Below, piece by piece: positions 31,838 through 43,316 of a stretch of DNA of 64,000 nt (position 1 is its first letter; each line of letters opens with the position of its first letter). This DNA comes from Posidonia oceanica (lineage: Eukaryota > Streptophyta > Magnoliopsida > Alismatales > Posidoniaceae), in NCBI GenBank assembly GCA_037176725.1, contig JAZBRS010000049.1, forward strand, positions 30,124,001-30,188,000, in the 5' to 3' direction. A model generated the notes under the pieces. The model made no database searches, had not been told where the DNA came from, and worked only from the letters and a program-made list of their open reading frames with translations. The position numbers were made by a program, and so were the translations under genes.

Positions 31838-33298
31838 TCAGAAGATTGGAGATGATGGAGTAGTAGTGCTCCGAAGTACTGAAGTGCTGAGGGCTGGTAA
31901 TTGACTTGATGGTGGCCTTGCTGCTCTGCAGATTGGGGAGACTGGTGGGGACAGCAACTTGGGCTCCCATAGTGGTGATTTTCTCCATGGCAGACGTTGT
32001 GACTCCTCCTCCCAAAGGGTTGCAATCTGTGGCTCTGGCATCTTGAATTTGCATAGAATCCCTGGTCGGTTGGCTGGAATGCTAACAACCGCTCCTTGGT
32101 ATTTGAATTTTAGCATTTGATGAACGGACGATGCTACAGCCCCAACCTCCGCTAGCCAAGACCTCCCTAGGATGAGTGGCTCCAGGACTTCCTCCTTCAT
32201 AATGATCACCGAAGTGATACTGGTCAAAGGACCGACTGTGATTTCTATGGGTATTGTCCCTAGTGCCAACTTCTCTTTCTGATCAAACCCAGTGCACATA
32301 AAGGGAGTCCTATCCAGCTCGCCCTCATTTAGCCCCAAGCTCCGGAGTGTGGAGAGAGAACTGAGGCTTCGGCTTGCTCCAGTGTCAACCAATACTCCTT
32401 GTAGTACATTATCATTAATTCCCACTGTGATGACAAGTGGCAGGTCTTGCTTATGTGGGGGTGGAAGCTCTGAATCCTTGAAGACTATATTTTCCCGTTC
32501 AAATTGCTGATTGGCTTTTTGAACTTGGCTTTCTTCCTCTTTGTCTTCTTGTGGCTCCTCCACTACTGTGGTGAGGTTGAACTGGCTAAGGAGCTCCTTC
32601 ACTGTTAGTCCTTCATCCGCCTCACTGTCCCAGTCATCATCTGAGATTATTCTCCATTGTTCAGCTTGATTATCCCAGTCCTCTTCTTGTTCAACATGGT
32701 TGTCCCAGTCCTTTGATGGATTAGGGAGCTGCTCGTCCTGGAATGCCATGACTTGATCCTTGGGGAGAGGGTCGTTGTAGACCTGTTGGGACGTCCCTGT
32801 TTGCTTTCTTTGTTTGGCTCTTTTGACCAGGACATCCCATTCAAACACATCTGCCTCCACCATGTCATAGACTATGTCCCTGAAGGTCCAGTAGTCATTG
32901 ATGTTGTGACCATGCATTCTATGGAACGGGCAGTATTTGATCCGGTCACAATTCGGCAATTCAGGCCTAACTGGTGGGAATTCGAGTGCTTTTGCTTCTT
33001 CTAGTTCTATGAACATGTCGACCAGCATGACTGGTAGAGGAGGGTAATGGTCTCTTTTTCCCTTTTTGCGTGGCATTGGAGGGGGAACATTATGATAACC
33101 GCTCCCATTCCCAATGTTGTTGGGGGGATTTCGGTTGTTGGCTTGGCCATTTTGATTACCCCTAGTCCATTGCGGCCGAGGAGTATTCCACATTGGGTGG
33201 ATCTGTTGCTGAGGAGGTGGATTATTCCATGCCTGCTGCTGCTGAGGGGGGCGGCTCCATGTTTGCTGTTGCTGAGGAGGAGGGTGGCTCCATGTTGG
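31838..33298 (-). pseudogene. Gag C-terminus and first retropepsin domain (protease 1) of element A
   Basis: The gag tail shows a CPFHRMHGHNINDYW knuckle-like motif (about 32890-32930) in place of a classic CCHC, after RDHYPPLPVML. An acidic linker follows, then LPLVITVGIND, catalytic LVDTGASRSLSSL (about 32370-32405), a flap-like region and LILGRSWLAEVG (about 32150). About 450 codons are open here. The proline/glutamine-rich stretch at 33190-33370 is encoded by repeats of about 27 bp (HPPPQQQ). Confidence 0.87.
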
Positions 33299-34117
33299 CT
33301 ACTGCTGAGGAGGAGGGTGGCTCCAGGCTTGCTGCTGAGGAGGAGGGTGGCTCCATGGTGGCTGCTGTGAAGCTAGTATAGCCCTTTGATCGAATGGCCT
33401 AGGGGCGGGGCTCATCTTGTTGACAACTCCAGTCACTCCCTCTACCACCTGTGCTTTCCGGCTTTTCTTTGGCTCCTCCATGAATTCATGCAAGTTTTCT
33501 TTAATGGAAGCCGCCACTTCATACAAAGCCGTAACATTGGGGCAATAGGCATTCACTAGCTCCTTCTTCATTGGTCCAGTTGCGTTTGCAATGAGGGTTT
33601 GGACCACTTGTCTCTCCTGAATGGTCAGTCCTGATCTGGCCGCCATTTCCCACCATCTGTTGGCGAATGTTACCCAGCTTTCGCCTTGCCTCATGACCTC
33701 GATGCTTAGGTCGTAGAAGGTTGGCTTTGGGTCTATCTTGTGCTGGTATTTTGTAAGGAAGCTCTCTCTGATCTTATCAAAGCTGCTGAGGTCTTCCTTA
33801 GTGAGAGTGAGAAACCAATCCATTGGCTCTCCTTCGAGTGAGTAGAAGAACAGGTGTACCACAAGCCCCAAATCATGGAAATAGAGGGCTGACTCCATTT
33901 GGAACCACACTAGGTGACTGAGTGGGTTGGTGGTTCCATTGAACTTGGGAGTCTTCGGGTACTTGAAACCTGGAGGTAATCTGAACGGGGGAAACTGGCT
34001 CATATCAAAGTTTGCCGGAGCCTGAGTATGCACCCCTAATGCACTGAGCATTTTCCTCATCTCATCCCAATTTGTTATCCCGGCTAATGGGGTCGGGACA
34101 TGTGAATTGAAGGACGG
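33299..34117 (-). pseudogene. Gag (capsid-like) of element A
   Basis: Retrotrans_gag-type domain (PF03732-like): FNGTTNPLSHLVWFQMES, FFYSLEGEPMDWF, FDKIRESFLTKYQH, MRQGESWVTFANRWWEMA and the following helices are typical of Tat gag. The frame is open from about 34114 to 33302. A TAG at about 34117 (where Q is expected) and a TGA further upstream interrupt the N-terminus, which can be traced in frame as far as about 34190. A TAG near 33300 separates it from protease 1. Confidence 0.88.
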
Positions 34118-36203
34118 ATGGTTCTACTGCTGATGGAGGTAGCTGTTGCAGAAATGTTGAGGTGCGACATGCTCGTATCACGGGGGAGATGCCTAGTGGT
34201 AATGATGATCCGGCCGAGGCTGATTGCCTACCAGAGGTGGTTGGGGATGTCTTGGATAGACTCCTTCCTTGTGTTCCTGAATCAAAGGGTTGGCCCTTGA
34301 GTTATATGCTCCGTTGAGCACTGTGCCTTGTCTTGGGTGGTTTGTATCCGGTGGTGGGTTGCCATTTGGTCCCTAGTATAGATCTTCAGGTGTATGGTCC
34401 GCATCTGGCCTTCGTTGTCCTTCACCGAGGTGGGGTGGCTACTGGAGGTTGTTTAGACATGGCCTCGTTTGGGCTGATGTCTCTTCGTTTAAGAACTGGT
34501 ACATGGCTCTATACTGGATTGAGTCCGGATCTAAGACTTCTCCGGTGATTGGGTGGTAGATTGTAGGCTCCTCTCTCGAGGTACTTGCTGAGTCTGACCT
34601 CTCTCTTTCTGGCTAACTAGCTTCATGGATTTGATTCATCATTGCTGCAGCTTTTGAGATGGAATTGGCTTCAGGGCATAATACGCCTCAGTATACGGCA
34701 TATAACGTTGGACGCAAGATATCAGGCATTCAACGTCCCCAGTTATATTTCCTCCAACTCTTTTCCTGTCTTCTCTTTTCTTCTCAGCCTTTCACTCTCT
34801 CTTTTTTTTGGCTTTTTTTTTTTGCTTTTCTTTTTTTGATGCTTTTCTTTTTTTTTGATGATGATTTTTCTTTTCTTTTTTTTGCTCTTTTTCTGCTTTT
34901 TTGTTCTCTTTTTTTTTCGCTTTTCTTTTTTTCGAAGGATTACAAGTGTGAAGAAAGGGAAATTACAATAACTTTAATACAGATTCCTAAAAAAAAGAGT
35001 AAAAATAAACAGAGTTGCCCCTAACTGATACTGTCACTATTTTGGATTTTTCAATGTCTTCCCCTGCCAAACAAATCACACAAAGGGGCTAAAATATAAC
35101 AGCCACACAGAGAATACGTTAAATGCTTAATCTTCTGCGTACAACGTTATACGCAGGAAGCTCAGCGGCTAACGCCCTGTTTCAGAGAACTGCACAGCAA
35201 CACTTTCAAACTGTGATTTAAGGTTTTAATTTTGGTTTTCGCTTCGAGATTAGTGTTTTAAACCTGCTGTAGCTCTCTGGGTTCCTTAAGGCTTAGGTAT
35301 GGCTTTTTTTTTTAGATTTTCTAAGGCTCCTCACAAGATAGTGAATATGATTGGTACTACCCCCTACCTCAACTCCTGAGGATGCTAGGGGGAGTCTGAA
35401 TACACTTAGGTCCCTACCCCGTAGAGGTAGAGCCCAGCGTACTCGGGATTAATCGGGTCACTCACGTATGCATACACAGAAGAAATAAACAAACCACCGA
35501 AAGGGGGAGGGAGGAATACAAGTCAAGGCTTGAGGTTCTAATTATCTTTCACCAAAAGGCCAAGGAAGAAGGAGGGCCCCTAGGAAAAGACAATGACAAT
35601 ACAAGTACCTTTTCTAAGTCCCTTGCAACAAAGGTGCTTGGGACCTAGATGGTTACTTATATAACCCAAGAAATGACACAAGCAATTTAGTTCCCAATGA
35701 GGGCCATGCAAGTCATATAAAAAGATGTGATTTTTTTTTTCTTATTTTTTTTGCAAAGCACCCAAAGAAACTGAAGTTCTGGTCCCTACGGTAGAGTCGA
35801 TCACCTCACACCTCAGTTCTTTGGGCCAGTTATAACAAGGAAAACTAAAAGAAATTTTAAAACAGAAGGGTTTCTGTTCAATAGTCGTTAGACGTGGATA
35901 TTGCAGCGTCCAATGTTAGACGCACCAGATCACGCGTATAACGTACTGACAGTATTATTTTCAGAAAAACAGTAATTTTTACAGATCACCCCCACGCCTG
36001 AGAATCCAGAGAGAAGGGGGAGGTGATTTCAGTTATTGACATGAAGAAAACAAACGAAAAAATCACGACGCCTCAAAACACTACGAGGAATTTCGTCGCT
36101 TCTTTAAAACATACGAGAAAATAAGAAACTAAACTAAGAATGTCAATAATGAAGGAGGAAGAAGAAAGGAAGGGTTACTTACCTTGCACGGGGGCACTTT
36201 TAG
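34118..36203 (-). other. Gag N-terminus remnants and leader of element A
   Basis: 34118-34660 holds decayed gag N-terminal coding. 34790-34940 is a T-rich low-complexity tract. Three half-site arrays lie in the leader: 34678-34735, 35118-35173 and 35887-35942, each two units in 28-bp register of the GTTRKMCGC type. The rest shows no gene. Confidence 0.6.
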
Positions 36204-36222
36204 CCGTCCCACCGTGATCACT
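36204..36222 (-). other. Primer-binding site of A
   Basis: Just inside the 5' LTR. Read on the element strand as TGATCACGGTGGGACGGC. It matches the B site (TGGCGATCACGGTGGGAC at 39249) over TGATCACGGTGGGAC-like bases, so both families used the same primer tRNA. I cannot name the tRNA. Confidence 0.75.
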
Positions 36223-36226
36223 AGAC

Positions 36227-37594
36227 TGTGGATATGGGGTTTTTGGAGGAGAAGAAGAAGATGGTGATGGAGGCTTTGGGGGAGAAGGAGGCTTATTTTG
36301 GCTCCCTCTTTTGCTCGCTCTATCTTCTCTTTCTCGAGGTCCCCCATCTTTGTATCCGACTCCGTCACTCCACGTGTGATGGAATCGGTGTGATCGCCAC
36401 TCTCGGTTCACTTTCGCCGGCCCTCGAGACGCCTTTGGGGAGATGTAGTGTGGTTGCGAGTTCAACTACCTTGGGACAACGCTAGCATTGCCCAAGGGTG
36501 CCCGTGCTTGGTAAGCTTTTTCTTCCTTCTTCCTCCTTGTATGACAAACATTAGCAGAGCAAAACAAACAAAACAATATAAAGATGGATCAATATGTGTA
36601 GTAATCTATCCAGAGTTAGTAGACCCGAGGGGTTTGATCCCCAGTTGCAACTAAACGAGATGTATGCCTAGTTAAAAATATATGAACTTAAAATAAAAAA
36701 GCTTGATTATACTACGGAATTAAACATGCAATATCAGAAATAAAAAGGTAATGAATGAAATAGAGTCTCCTCTGTCTATGCACAAGGTGCAAACTGTGTT
36801 GGCATGAAGCCAACAACGACAAAAGGATCCTCCAGCTTTTTCTAAGACTCTCCTTCTTTCAAAATCTCTCTTCTTACTTTCAATTCTTGAGGACCTCACT
36901 TCCCTAAGATTTTTAATCTCAAGAGCATGTGAGTTTCAAAAGTTTCTTAACTTCTTTTCTCTCTCAAAATTCCAGCCTTGAACTCAGTGGGTGTACCCTT
37001 GCTTTTATAGAAGCAAGGAGGAACAAAAAAGGGCACAAATGCCAAGTCAGCAGAGTTTCCTGTTTCAGAAGTGTTATATGCTGGAAAAGCAGCGTATAAC
37101 ATTATAAGCGAGAGAACTCACGTATAACAACCACCGAGGCATAATTGCCAGGATCAGAGAAGATTCTCCAATTAAGGAGTCTTTAAGGGTGATTAAACTC
37201 GACTTTGATGGCTTTGACCGGTCAACAGGTTCCAAAGAAGGCAAAAACATGATTTCTAGATTAGGCCAAATAAGGAAAGCTTTGGCTGACTGGGTTGCCA
37301 CGTTAGATGCTGGAAAGCCAGTGGCCAATGTTAGCCGTTGGAAAACCAGTGGCCAACATTGTATGCTGAGAAGCCAGCAGACAACACCCTTAATCAGTTT
37401 GACTTCCAAATTTGGTCAGGACGTGAAGAACACTCAGGTTGCCAACATTTGGGGCTTAGAAAGGTATAGCATCTTGGACTTGAGAGGAACATTTGGCTCA
37501 AGTGAGATTCAGAAATGGGTGGAGGGCTTCTAAGAGCGACCTAATGCAAGAGACTATCCTAACATGAAGGGAGTGCCAAAATGAGGTATCTACA
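36227..37594 (-). repeat. 5' LTR of element A
   Basis: TG...CA, 1368 bp, paired with 2731-4132. U3 arrays at 37302-37386 and 37073-37128 lie upstream of TATAAAA at 37003-37009 on the element strand. The right flank CCAGC (37595-37599) is the target duplication. Confidence 0.93.
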
Positions 37595-38509
37595 CCAGCC
37601 AAGCTCAGTAACTTAAGTCATTGATAAAATGTTATACGCCTCATCTACGGCGGCCAATGTTATCCGCTTCAAGCACTGCGTCCAACGCCGGGCAACTGAC
37701 CTAAACGTTATACGCTTCAACTGATGCGGCTAACGTTAGACGCGCCCGGTCTCGCATACAACGAAGCGAGCCCAGAAACTTTTCTTTCCTTTCCAGTTCT
37801 TGGCTAATCTTCCGGAATGCTTGCGAAATTTTCTCAATGCCTGCGTGAAGAATTTCCCACAGCCTTCTTGTGCTTATAAAAGCTTGGCCACCCCCCTTGG
37901 ATTTTCATACATACTTGCCCCTTTTCTCTCTACTGATTTCTTCCTGATTTGTGCTTCTTCCTTCCCTCTCTTTTGCTTCCATGGCTTCTAGTTCAATCCC
38001 CAATGTCTTCATGCACAACAGGAAGGGAGTCGTAAAATCTTTGGAAGAGATTGAAGGGCATATGATGTCCCTTATCAAGACGGGAAAGGTATGATCTTCT
38101 TCATTGGTCCCTTCACACTCCTTTGTTCCTCATGCTTCTGGATTTCTTTGCAGGAAATCCTCAATTTTACCAAAACACCTTGCTTTGACAATGACTTCCC
38201 CTACTACTCCACTTGGGTGAAGGATTTTGTGCTTTGGGCTCGAGAGAGGAAATCTGTTTTGGCCCGTACGCACTTTGATGGACTTTTGGATTTATTGGGC
38301 ACAGACTTGGACTAGCCCCTGCTTCATGCCTCATGCGCCTTCTAGAGTCCTGAGACTCATACTTTCTTCTTTGGGGGTTGTGAGGCGACAATCCTAGTAG
38401 AGGATGTTCATGGCCTGCTTGGAGTGACTTAGATTGGAGCGGCCCCGCTAGATATTGACTTCCCATTGTTGAACGGAACAGCAGATATGCAAACATTCAT
38501 AGACCGTAT
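37595..38509 (-). mobile_element. Outer Tat element H, middle piece
   Basis: Continuation of H after A, collinear with 12675-13585. It contains the promoter array 37631-37761, TATAAAA 37875-37881 and the first part of the H PMD Ib gene, which is cut at 38509 by B. Confidence 0.8.
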
Positions 38510-39247
38510 TGTAGATATCCCATTTTCACATTTCCCAGAGTTCATAGAGGACAGGAACTTCTGAGGCACCCAGATCACATAACTAAGGCTTTAATAACAC
38601 ATTTTCCAGAGTTTTCGTGACTTGCTTAAAAACAACACTTGATTCTACTTAGCTCAAGGATGTCAGCTGTGGCAGAGCTGACTCGCCCAAACTAGTGGCA
38701 AGTATGAGTACCTTTGAGCACACTTTTCCACTCAAATCCATGGCCAACCAGCCAGACCCCTAAAGTCTATAAATAGACCCCCTAGGTCAGTGTTTGGACC
38801 CCCGGTCAGTTGTGAGGAAAACCTATCTTGGAGAAATTCTCTTTAGGTTTTCAGGGTTCTGAGCTTCCACCTTCAAATAGCTAGAGTTTCCAAGCCAGAA
38901 ACCCTAGTCTCCACCCTCTATCCAGAGAGAAACCCAAGATCCCAAAGATCACTACAACCCCAACTACGATCCTAGAGATCTCGAGCCTAGCCAGAGCTCC
39001 GACCGTGCCTCCACTTCCGCTCCACTGCATACAGCACGAGGGTGAAGGGAGTATCTTCTTCCAATCTTCTTCATTACATTTCATATTGCATTCCTTAAAA
39101 TAGGAACCATAGCATATGCATGCGGGGAACAGCCCCCGGTTAGTATTAGATCTATTTGTTTCTAGTATTCTCTGTTCTTCTTTGTCAACATTTACTACAC
39201 TTGAACTAATCTACATCTTTTATTCTCATTTGTTTTGAAGGAAAGGA
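38510..39247 (+). repeat. 5' LTR of B (internally deleted)
   Basis: Starts TGTAGATATCCC. Compared with the 3' LTR (45745-47181) it lacks about 500 bp between the ATGGC at 38741 and CAACCAGCC, that is the part containing the half-site array, and it also lacks the last roughly 200 bp. TATAAATA is at 38769-38776. Confidence 0.85.
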
Positions 39248-39248
39248 G

Positions 39249-39306
39249 TGGCGATCACGGTGGGACTCGATTTCAGCCATAGAAGTGGCGATCACGGTGG
39301 GACTCG
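39249..39306 (+). other. Primer-binding site of B, duplicated
   Basis: TGGCGATCACGGTGGGACTC at 39249, repeated at 39286, as two copies of a 37-bp unit. The first copy sits one base after the LTR-shared sequence ends. Confidence 0.75.
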
Positions 39307-39521
39307 ATTTCAGCCAACCTCCGTGTAATGTAAGCAAATCCCTTTCCTTCTTCCCTTTTATTTTGTAGATTTAAGTGTTGTTTTCAGTTTGGAAATCATG
39401 CGAGTAGGTTTTTCACGATACCCCAAACTTTTTGTTGTTTTCTTTACTATTTCTGACGTTAGTAAAATCCCTGGCTTCGACAGCTGGAACTATTTTACTT
39501 AGGTCAGGAGACTTTGGCACT

Positions 39522-40385
39522 GAGCCGCCCGTCCAAGGAGCGCCTGTCCAAGTCGCACCTCCAAGAGGCGACTAATGGGGGCGCCACTGTAACAGGCGAC
39601 ACATCTTGAGTCTGTTTATACTGCAAATTATTACTATTTTTTGTAATTTGTGCTGTATTTTTAGATCTACAGTAGCATAAAAAAAAAGAACAACTCTTCC
39701 TGTCCACTGTGTTTTAGTTTTTTTAACGATTTCTAGGTTTGCTTGTGTCCACCCTTAAGGTGGAAACTAATTCGTTTATATATTAAAGTAAAAGTTCCTT
39801 GAGGAAATCTTCCTCTAGTTAGAACAATTAACCTGAGCGAACCCGGGTCAGTGCAAGTCGCTCTCCCATACTCAGTGTTAATTGTGATAGCTAGATCAAG
39901 ATCTTGAGGTGTCCTAAGTAGTTATTTTTGACTCCACCTTCTCCCTGAGTCAAAAATAACCCTTAGTAGATACTTACACTTTGATATTTTGTGTTTATTT
40001 ATTTGTGGTTTGATTAAGTGCCGAGCCTAAGGACAGAATCCTAGGTGGAGGGTCCCTCTTTAGAGAGACAAACCTCCCATCTAGGCCCCTCTAGGTGGAC
40101 CCTAAAGAAGGTCAAGGAGGAGTACCTAAAAGCAAAAAGAAATCCCAGTTACTTGTGACCCACGCAGGTTTAATTAATCTATCCATTAATTAAACACTTA
40201 AACAAGTAAAAACAACACACTGTTTGAAACCTGTTTCTTTTAATTTTCCTGACTGTTGCTAGGTCTGTCTAAGACAGACCTGGTTTGTTGACTGAACAGA
40301 GGCATAGCAGCTTGTTTAGAAGGCACCTCGCTCAGCCGCCGGTGAAATCGGTGACTTGTTTGGCCACCTGTAATACAAGCGACTG
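39522..40385 (+). promoter_or_regulatory. Two half-site arrays in B leader (AGTCGCC-type)
   Basis: 39522-39602: three exact units of 9-N7-9 with N3 linkers (28-bp period), half-sites GAGCCGCCC, GAGCGCCTG, AAGTCGCAC, AGGCGACTA, GGGGCGCCA, AGGCGACAC. 40333-40385: two units (CAGCCGCCG, CGGTGACTT, TGGCCACCT, AAGCGACTG). The rest of 39603-40639 shows no gene. Confidence 0.75.
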
Positions 40386-40639
40386 CAGAAAAAAAAAAAA
40401 AAAACGCTTCGTTTCAGTGCCTTGATTGTAGGGATTATATATATTACTGTTCACAAGGTTGCAGGCACAAACTGTCTCTTTTCCTGTTTATTTTCCCTTT
40501 ATTTAATCAAGTCTATATTAACTAGTGTATCGATCTGTAATTTCTTCTTCATCAATCTCTTGTAATAGTTTGTAATAGTCTGAGAAAAAAAGAAAAAGAC
40601 AAAAGACAAAAGAAAAAGAAAAAGAAAGCAAACCTTGTA

Positions 40640-43316
40640 ATGGAATTCGGTGGCACATCGTCTACCTCTACCCCCATGGTGCAACAAAGTCAAGGCCCAC
40701 ATGGGTTCTTATTTAGAGCTTCAACTTCACAAATAGAGGAGCCAGAAACCCCTAATTTCTCGTAAGTAATGGGCCGATCATTTGAAGAAGAAAGAGAGGT
40801 AAGCCACCCCCGACCATGGAGTGCCCCATTCGAGCACATGAATCCCGGGGTAACCTCCCAAGTAGTGCCTACAACGACCACTTCCTATCTATCTGAGGAA
40901 GCGACTAACGAGATCTACCAACTCCTGGCACGGCACCACCACCCCTCATTTAGGAGCCTACAAACTTCATCTGTCCACCAAACTTCTTTCCCAAACTACC
41001 ACCAAAACCCATTAACCATGTCCACTCACGCCTACACATGCACCACGCCACTAAACCCCACTATAAATTTCCCTACTCAGAATTCATTCACACAATACCA
41101 CGCAACACCTATCTATCATTCCATGCATCAAACCATGCCAACATACACAACCTACCAACAACCACAATATCCCGGGACATCATACCAACCACAATATCCC
41201 GGAATAACACACTCACCACAACCTCCCGCTAACACACAATCATACTACACTCCACATCAAACCCAACCCTTCTCTCCACCATACGACCCTCTATCACCAC
41301 CCTACCACTAAACACATGGGCACCTAAACCAGGGACAACAAGCCATGCCGAGACCGGACATCAGGAGAATGATCTCTAAGGCACTCACAGAGGCGGGAGT
41401 TACATCCAAAGCACTGATAGGGTTTGACACATAGAAATTTCCTTAGTTTGTTCTTCCACCTGGGTTCAAAATGCCAAAAATGAGGAAATACAGTGGAACA
41501 GAGGATCCAATGGGCCATCTAGCCACATTCGCCATGGACGCTCTACCCTATCAATATGACAATGGGCTTATAATCTACCTCTTCTTTAAAAGTTTGGTAG
41601 GAGAAGCACTGGGATGGTTCAACATACTCACAGCATATGATCTTAGTGACTTCAAGATGGTCCAGGAGAAATTCCTGCGCTAAGATGTCCATCGCATCCA
41701 GCATGAGCCTACAATGAGCGACCTCCTCACTGAAAAGATGAAACCTGATGAGGAGTTCGCTACTTTTGTAAGTAAATGGAGAGACATGGCTGCAAGATCT
41801 AAATGCTATATTCCTAAAAACCAAGCTATCGAGATCATCGCCTGAAACGCTACAGGAGCACTCAGAACAGGGCTACTGATGAGTGACCTCCAAACATACC
41901 CTCAGCTACACAAACGCGTTGCAAGGATCCTCCGTCACAAATGGGATCTACCATTCTTAGAGCTCGAGGGAAGGGGCAAAAAGAAGGGCACTGGCTATAC
42001 ACTTGAAGGGATCACTGGTGACATGGCACAGGTCTCAATCCAGTAGAAGCAAAAGGGCCAATACCAGTCTGAGCAATCACTCCTGGCCAAAGGGCAACTG
42101 ACCCAGCATCAGCCAGAGTAGTACTGGAGCCAATCAGCGCAGTAGTAAGGGTAGTTAGTGCAGCCAATACAGCACCAACAACAACAGCCACCTGATTATC
42201 CAATACATGCCCAGCAAAGATACCAAGGGCAACAACAGGGGCAGAGGAACTATCACGGCGTCCCTCCTCCACGAAGCTACAAAGGCCCTCAGAGGCAAAA
42301 CTATCCTCCGCTTCCTGAATCAATCTCTAATACATTCAGGATGAAAGTGGAGATCTGCAGCTCCCAGAGCCCAGCCCGAGCTATCCAAATGCTAATATGG
42401 CCAAGCACTGCCCTTATCATCAGAACAATGGGCACACCCTTGAAGAATGCTTCACTGTCAAAGACAAGATACACAATCTTAATGACAAGGGTGATATCAT
42501 GTTACCTGAGCTCAAAGTCAAACTAAAGGCGGCTCAAGAAGGGCAGCAGGTGATGCAGACACATTAAGAGCCCTTGTTCAACTACCGAGTAGATCATGCA
42601 GATGTAGAGATCATCTTATCAGCTGCTCGGGCTGAGTTCGCATCCATCCAATGCATACAAGCAGATCCAGAGCAGAGCCCATCAAGCAAAGAGGACCTTA
42701 ATCCTGAGGCGCCCTCAACACCTACTCTGAATCCTCATGTGCCCCAGAACCTAATGGAAGGTGACTGGTCACCCATCAATGATGAGTACACTGACCCATA
42801 CTGGTGCAATGAAAAGGCAGTGGACTCTCAAATGTTCTAGGACATGATTCAAGAAAGCCAGTCGGCCATCTACGATGAATACACAGATTCAGACTGGTAT
42901 GAAGTAGAAGCTGCACTCAGTTCACTCTGCCAAGCTCTCCAAGCAGCACAAGCAAGAACTGATCCTCCTCCTAAGCCGCCCGATCCTACAAGAGGACACA
43001 CTAGGGGCAGTCATGAGCACTGTGTTCATGAAGGAGAGGTTAATGCAGAGCACATCGGCAGCCACACTTCAAGAGGAGGAAATCTGATAGCCTCACTCCA
43101 AGACAAAGCCACCAGGGGCACACTGCTTGGAACGGATCCGAATGAGTCCGACTCTGACCCTCTAAAAGCAAGGACGGGGTGCAAACCAAAAGAAAGACAA
43201 GAACATGCGCCACAAGCACCTGACTGCTACACGCTAGGGGCAGACTTCCGCAGTCACCCCTCAGGTAAGCCCCCTCATCTGGGAAGGGAGGTGCAAAGTT
43301 CCACTGAACCTGACTA
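40640..43316 (+). pseudogene. Gag of element B
   Basis: One frame from ATG at 40640 to about 42040, interrupted by stops at 40766, 41309, about 41431, about 41440, 41681, 41843 and 42043. The N-terminal third is Pro/Tyr/Gln/Thr-rich (PQYPGTSYQPQYPGIT). The gag core has PPGFKMPKMRKYSGTEDP, YLFFKSLVGEALGWF and FVSKWRDMAARS. A knuckle-like motif CPYHQNNGHTLEECF (about 42410-42450) follows in a shifted frame. An acidic C-terminal tail (42574-43316) has no recognised domain. No protease motif follows, so gag is the only coding region of B. Confidence 0.85.

Larger units (their letters stand above)
2731..37594 (-). mobile_element. Element A: Tat-lineage LTR retrotransposon with antisense PMD genes
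   Basis: Complete element flanked by the 5-bp duplication CCAGC (2726-2730 and 37595-37599). Its LTRs run TG...CA (3' LTR 2731-4132, 5' LTR 36227-37594). The uninterrupted target is visible at about 12675. Reading on the minus strand it contains: 5' LTR, PBS, a leader with motif arrays, gag, protease 1, protease 2, G-patch, RT, RNaseH, aRH and integrase in one frame broken by scattered stops, then three antisense (plus-strand) PMD genes, minisatellites, PPT and 3' LTR. The span is 34.9 kb, of which about 10.2 kb is insertion D. Dual RNaseH and antisense extra ORFs in the 3' part are known Tat features. The LTRs differ by many substitutions and a roughly 36-bp indel, so it is not recent. Confidence 0.9.
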
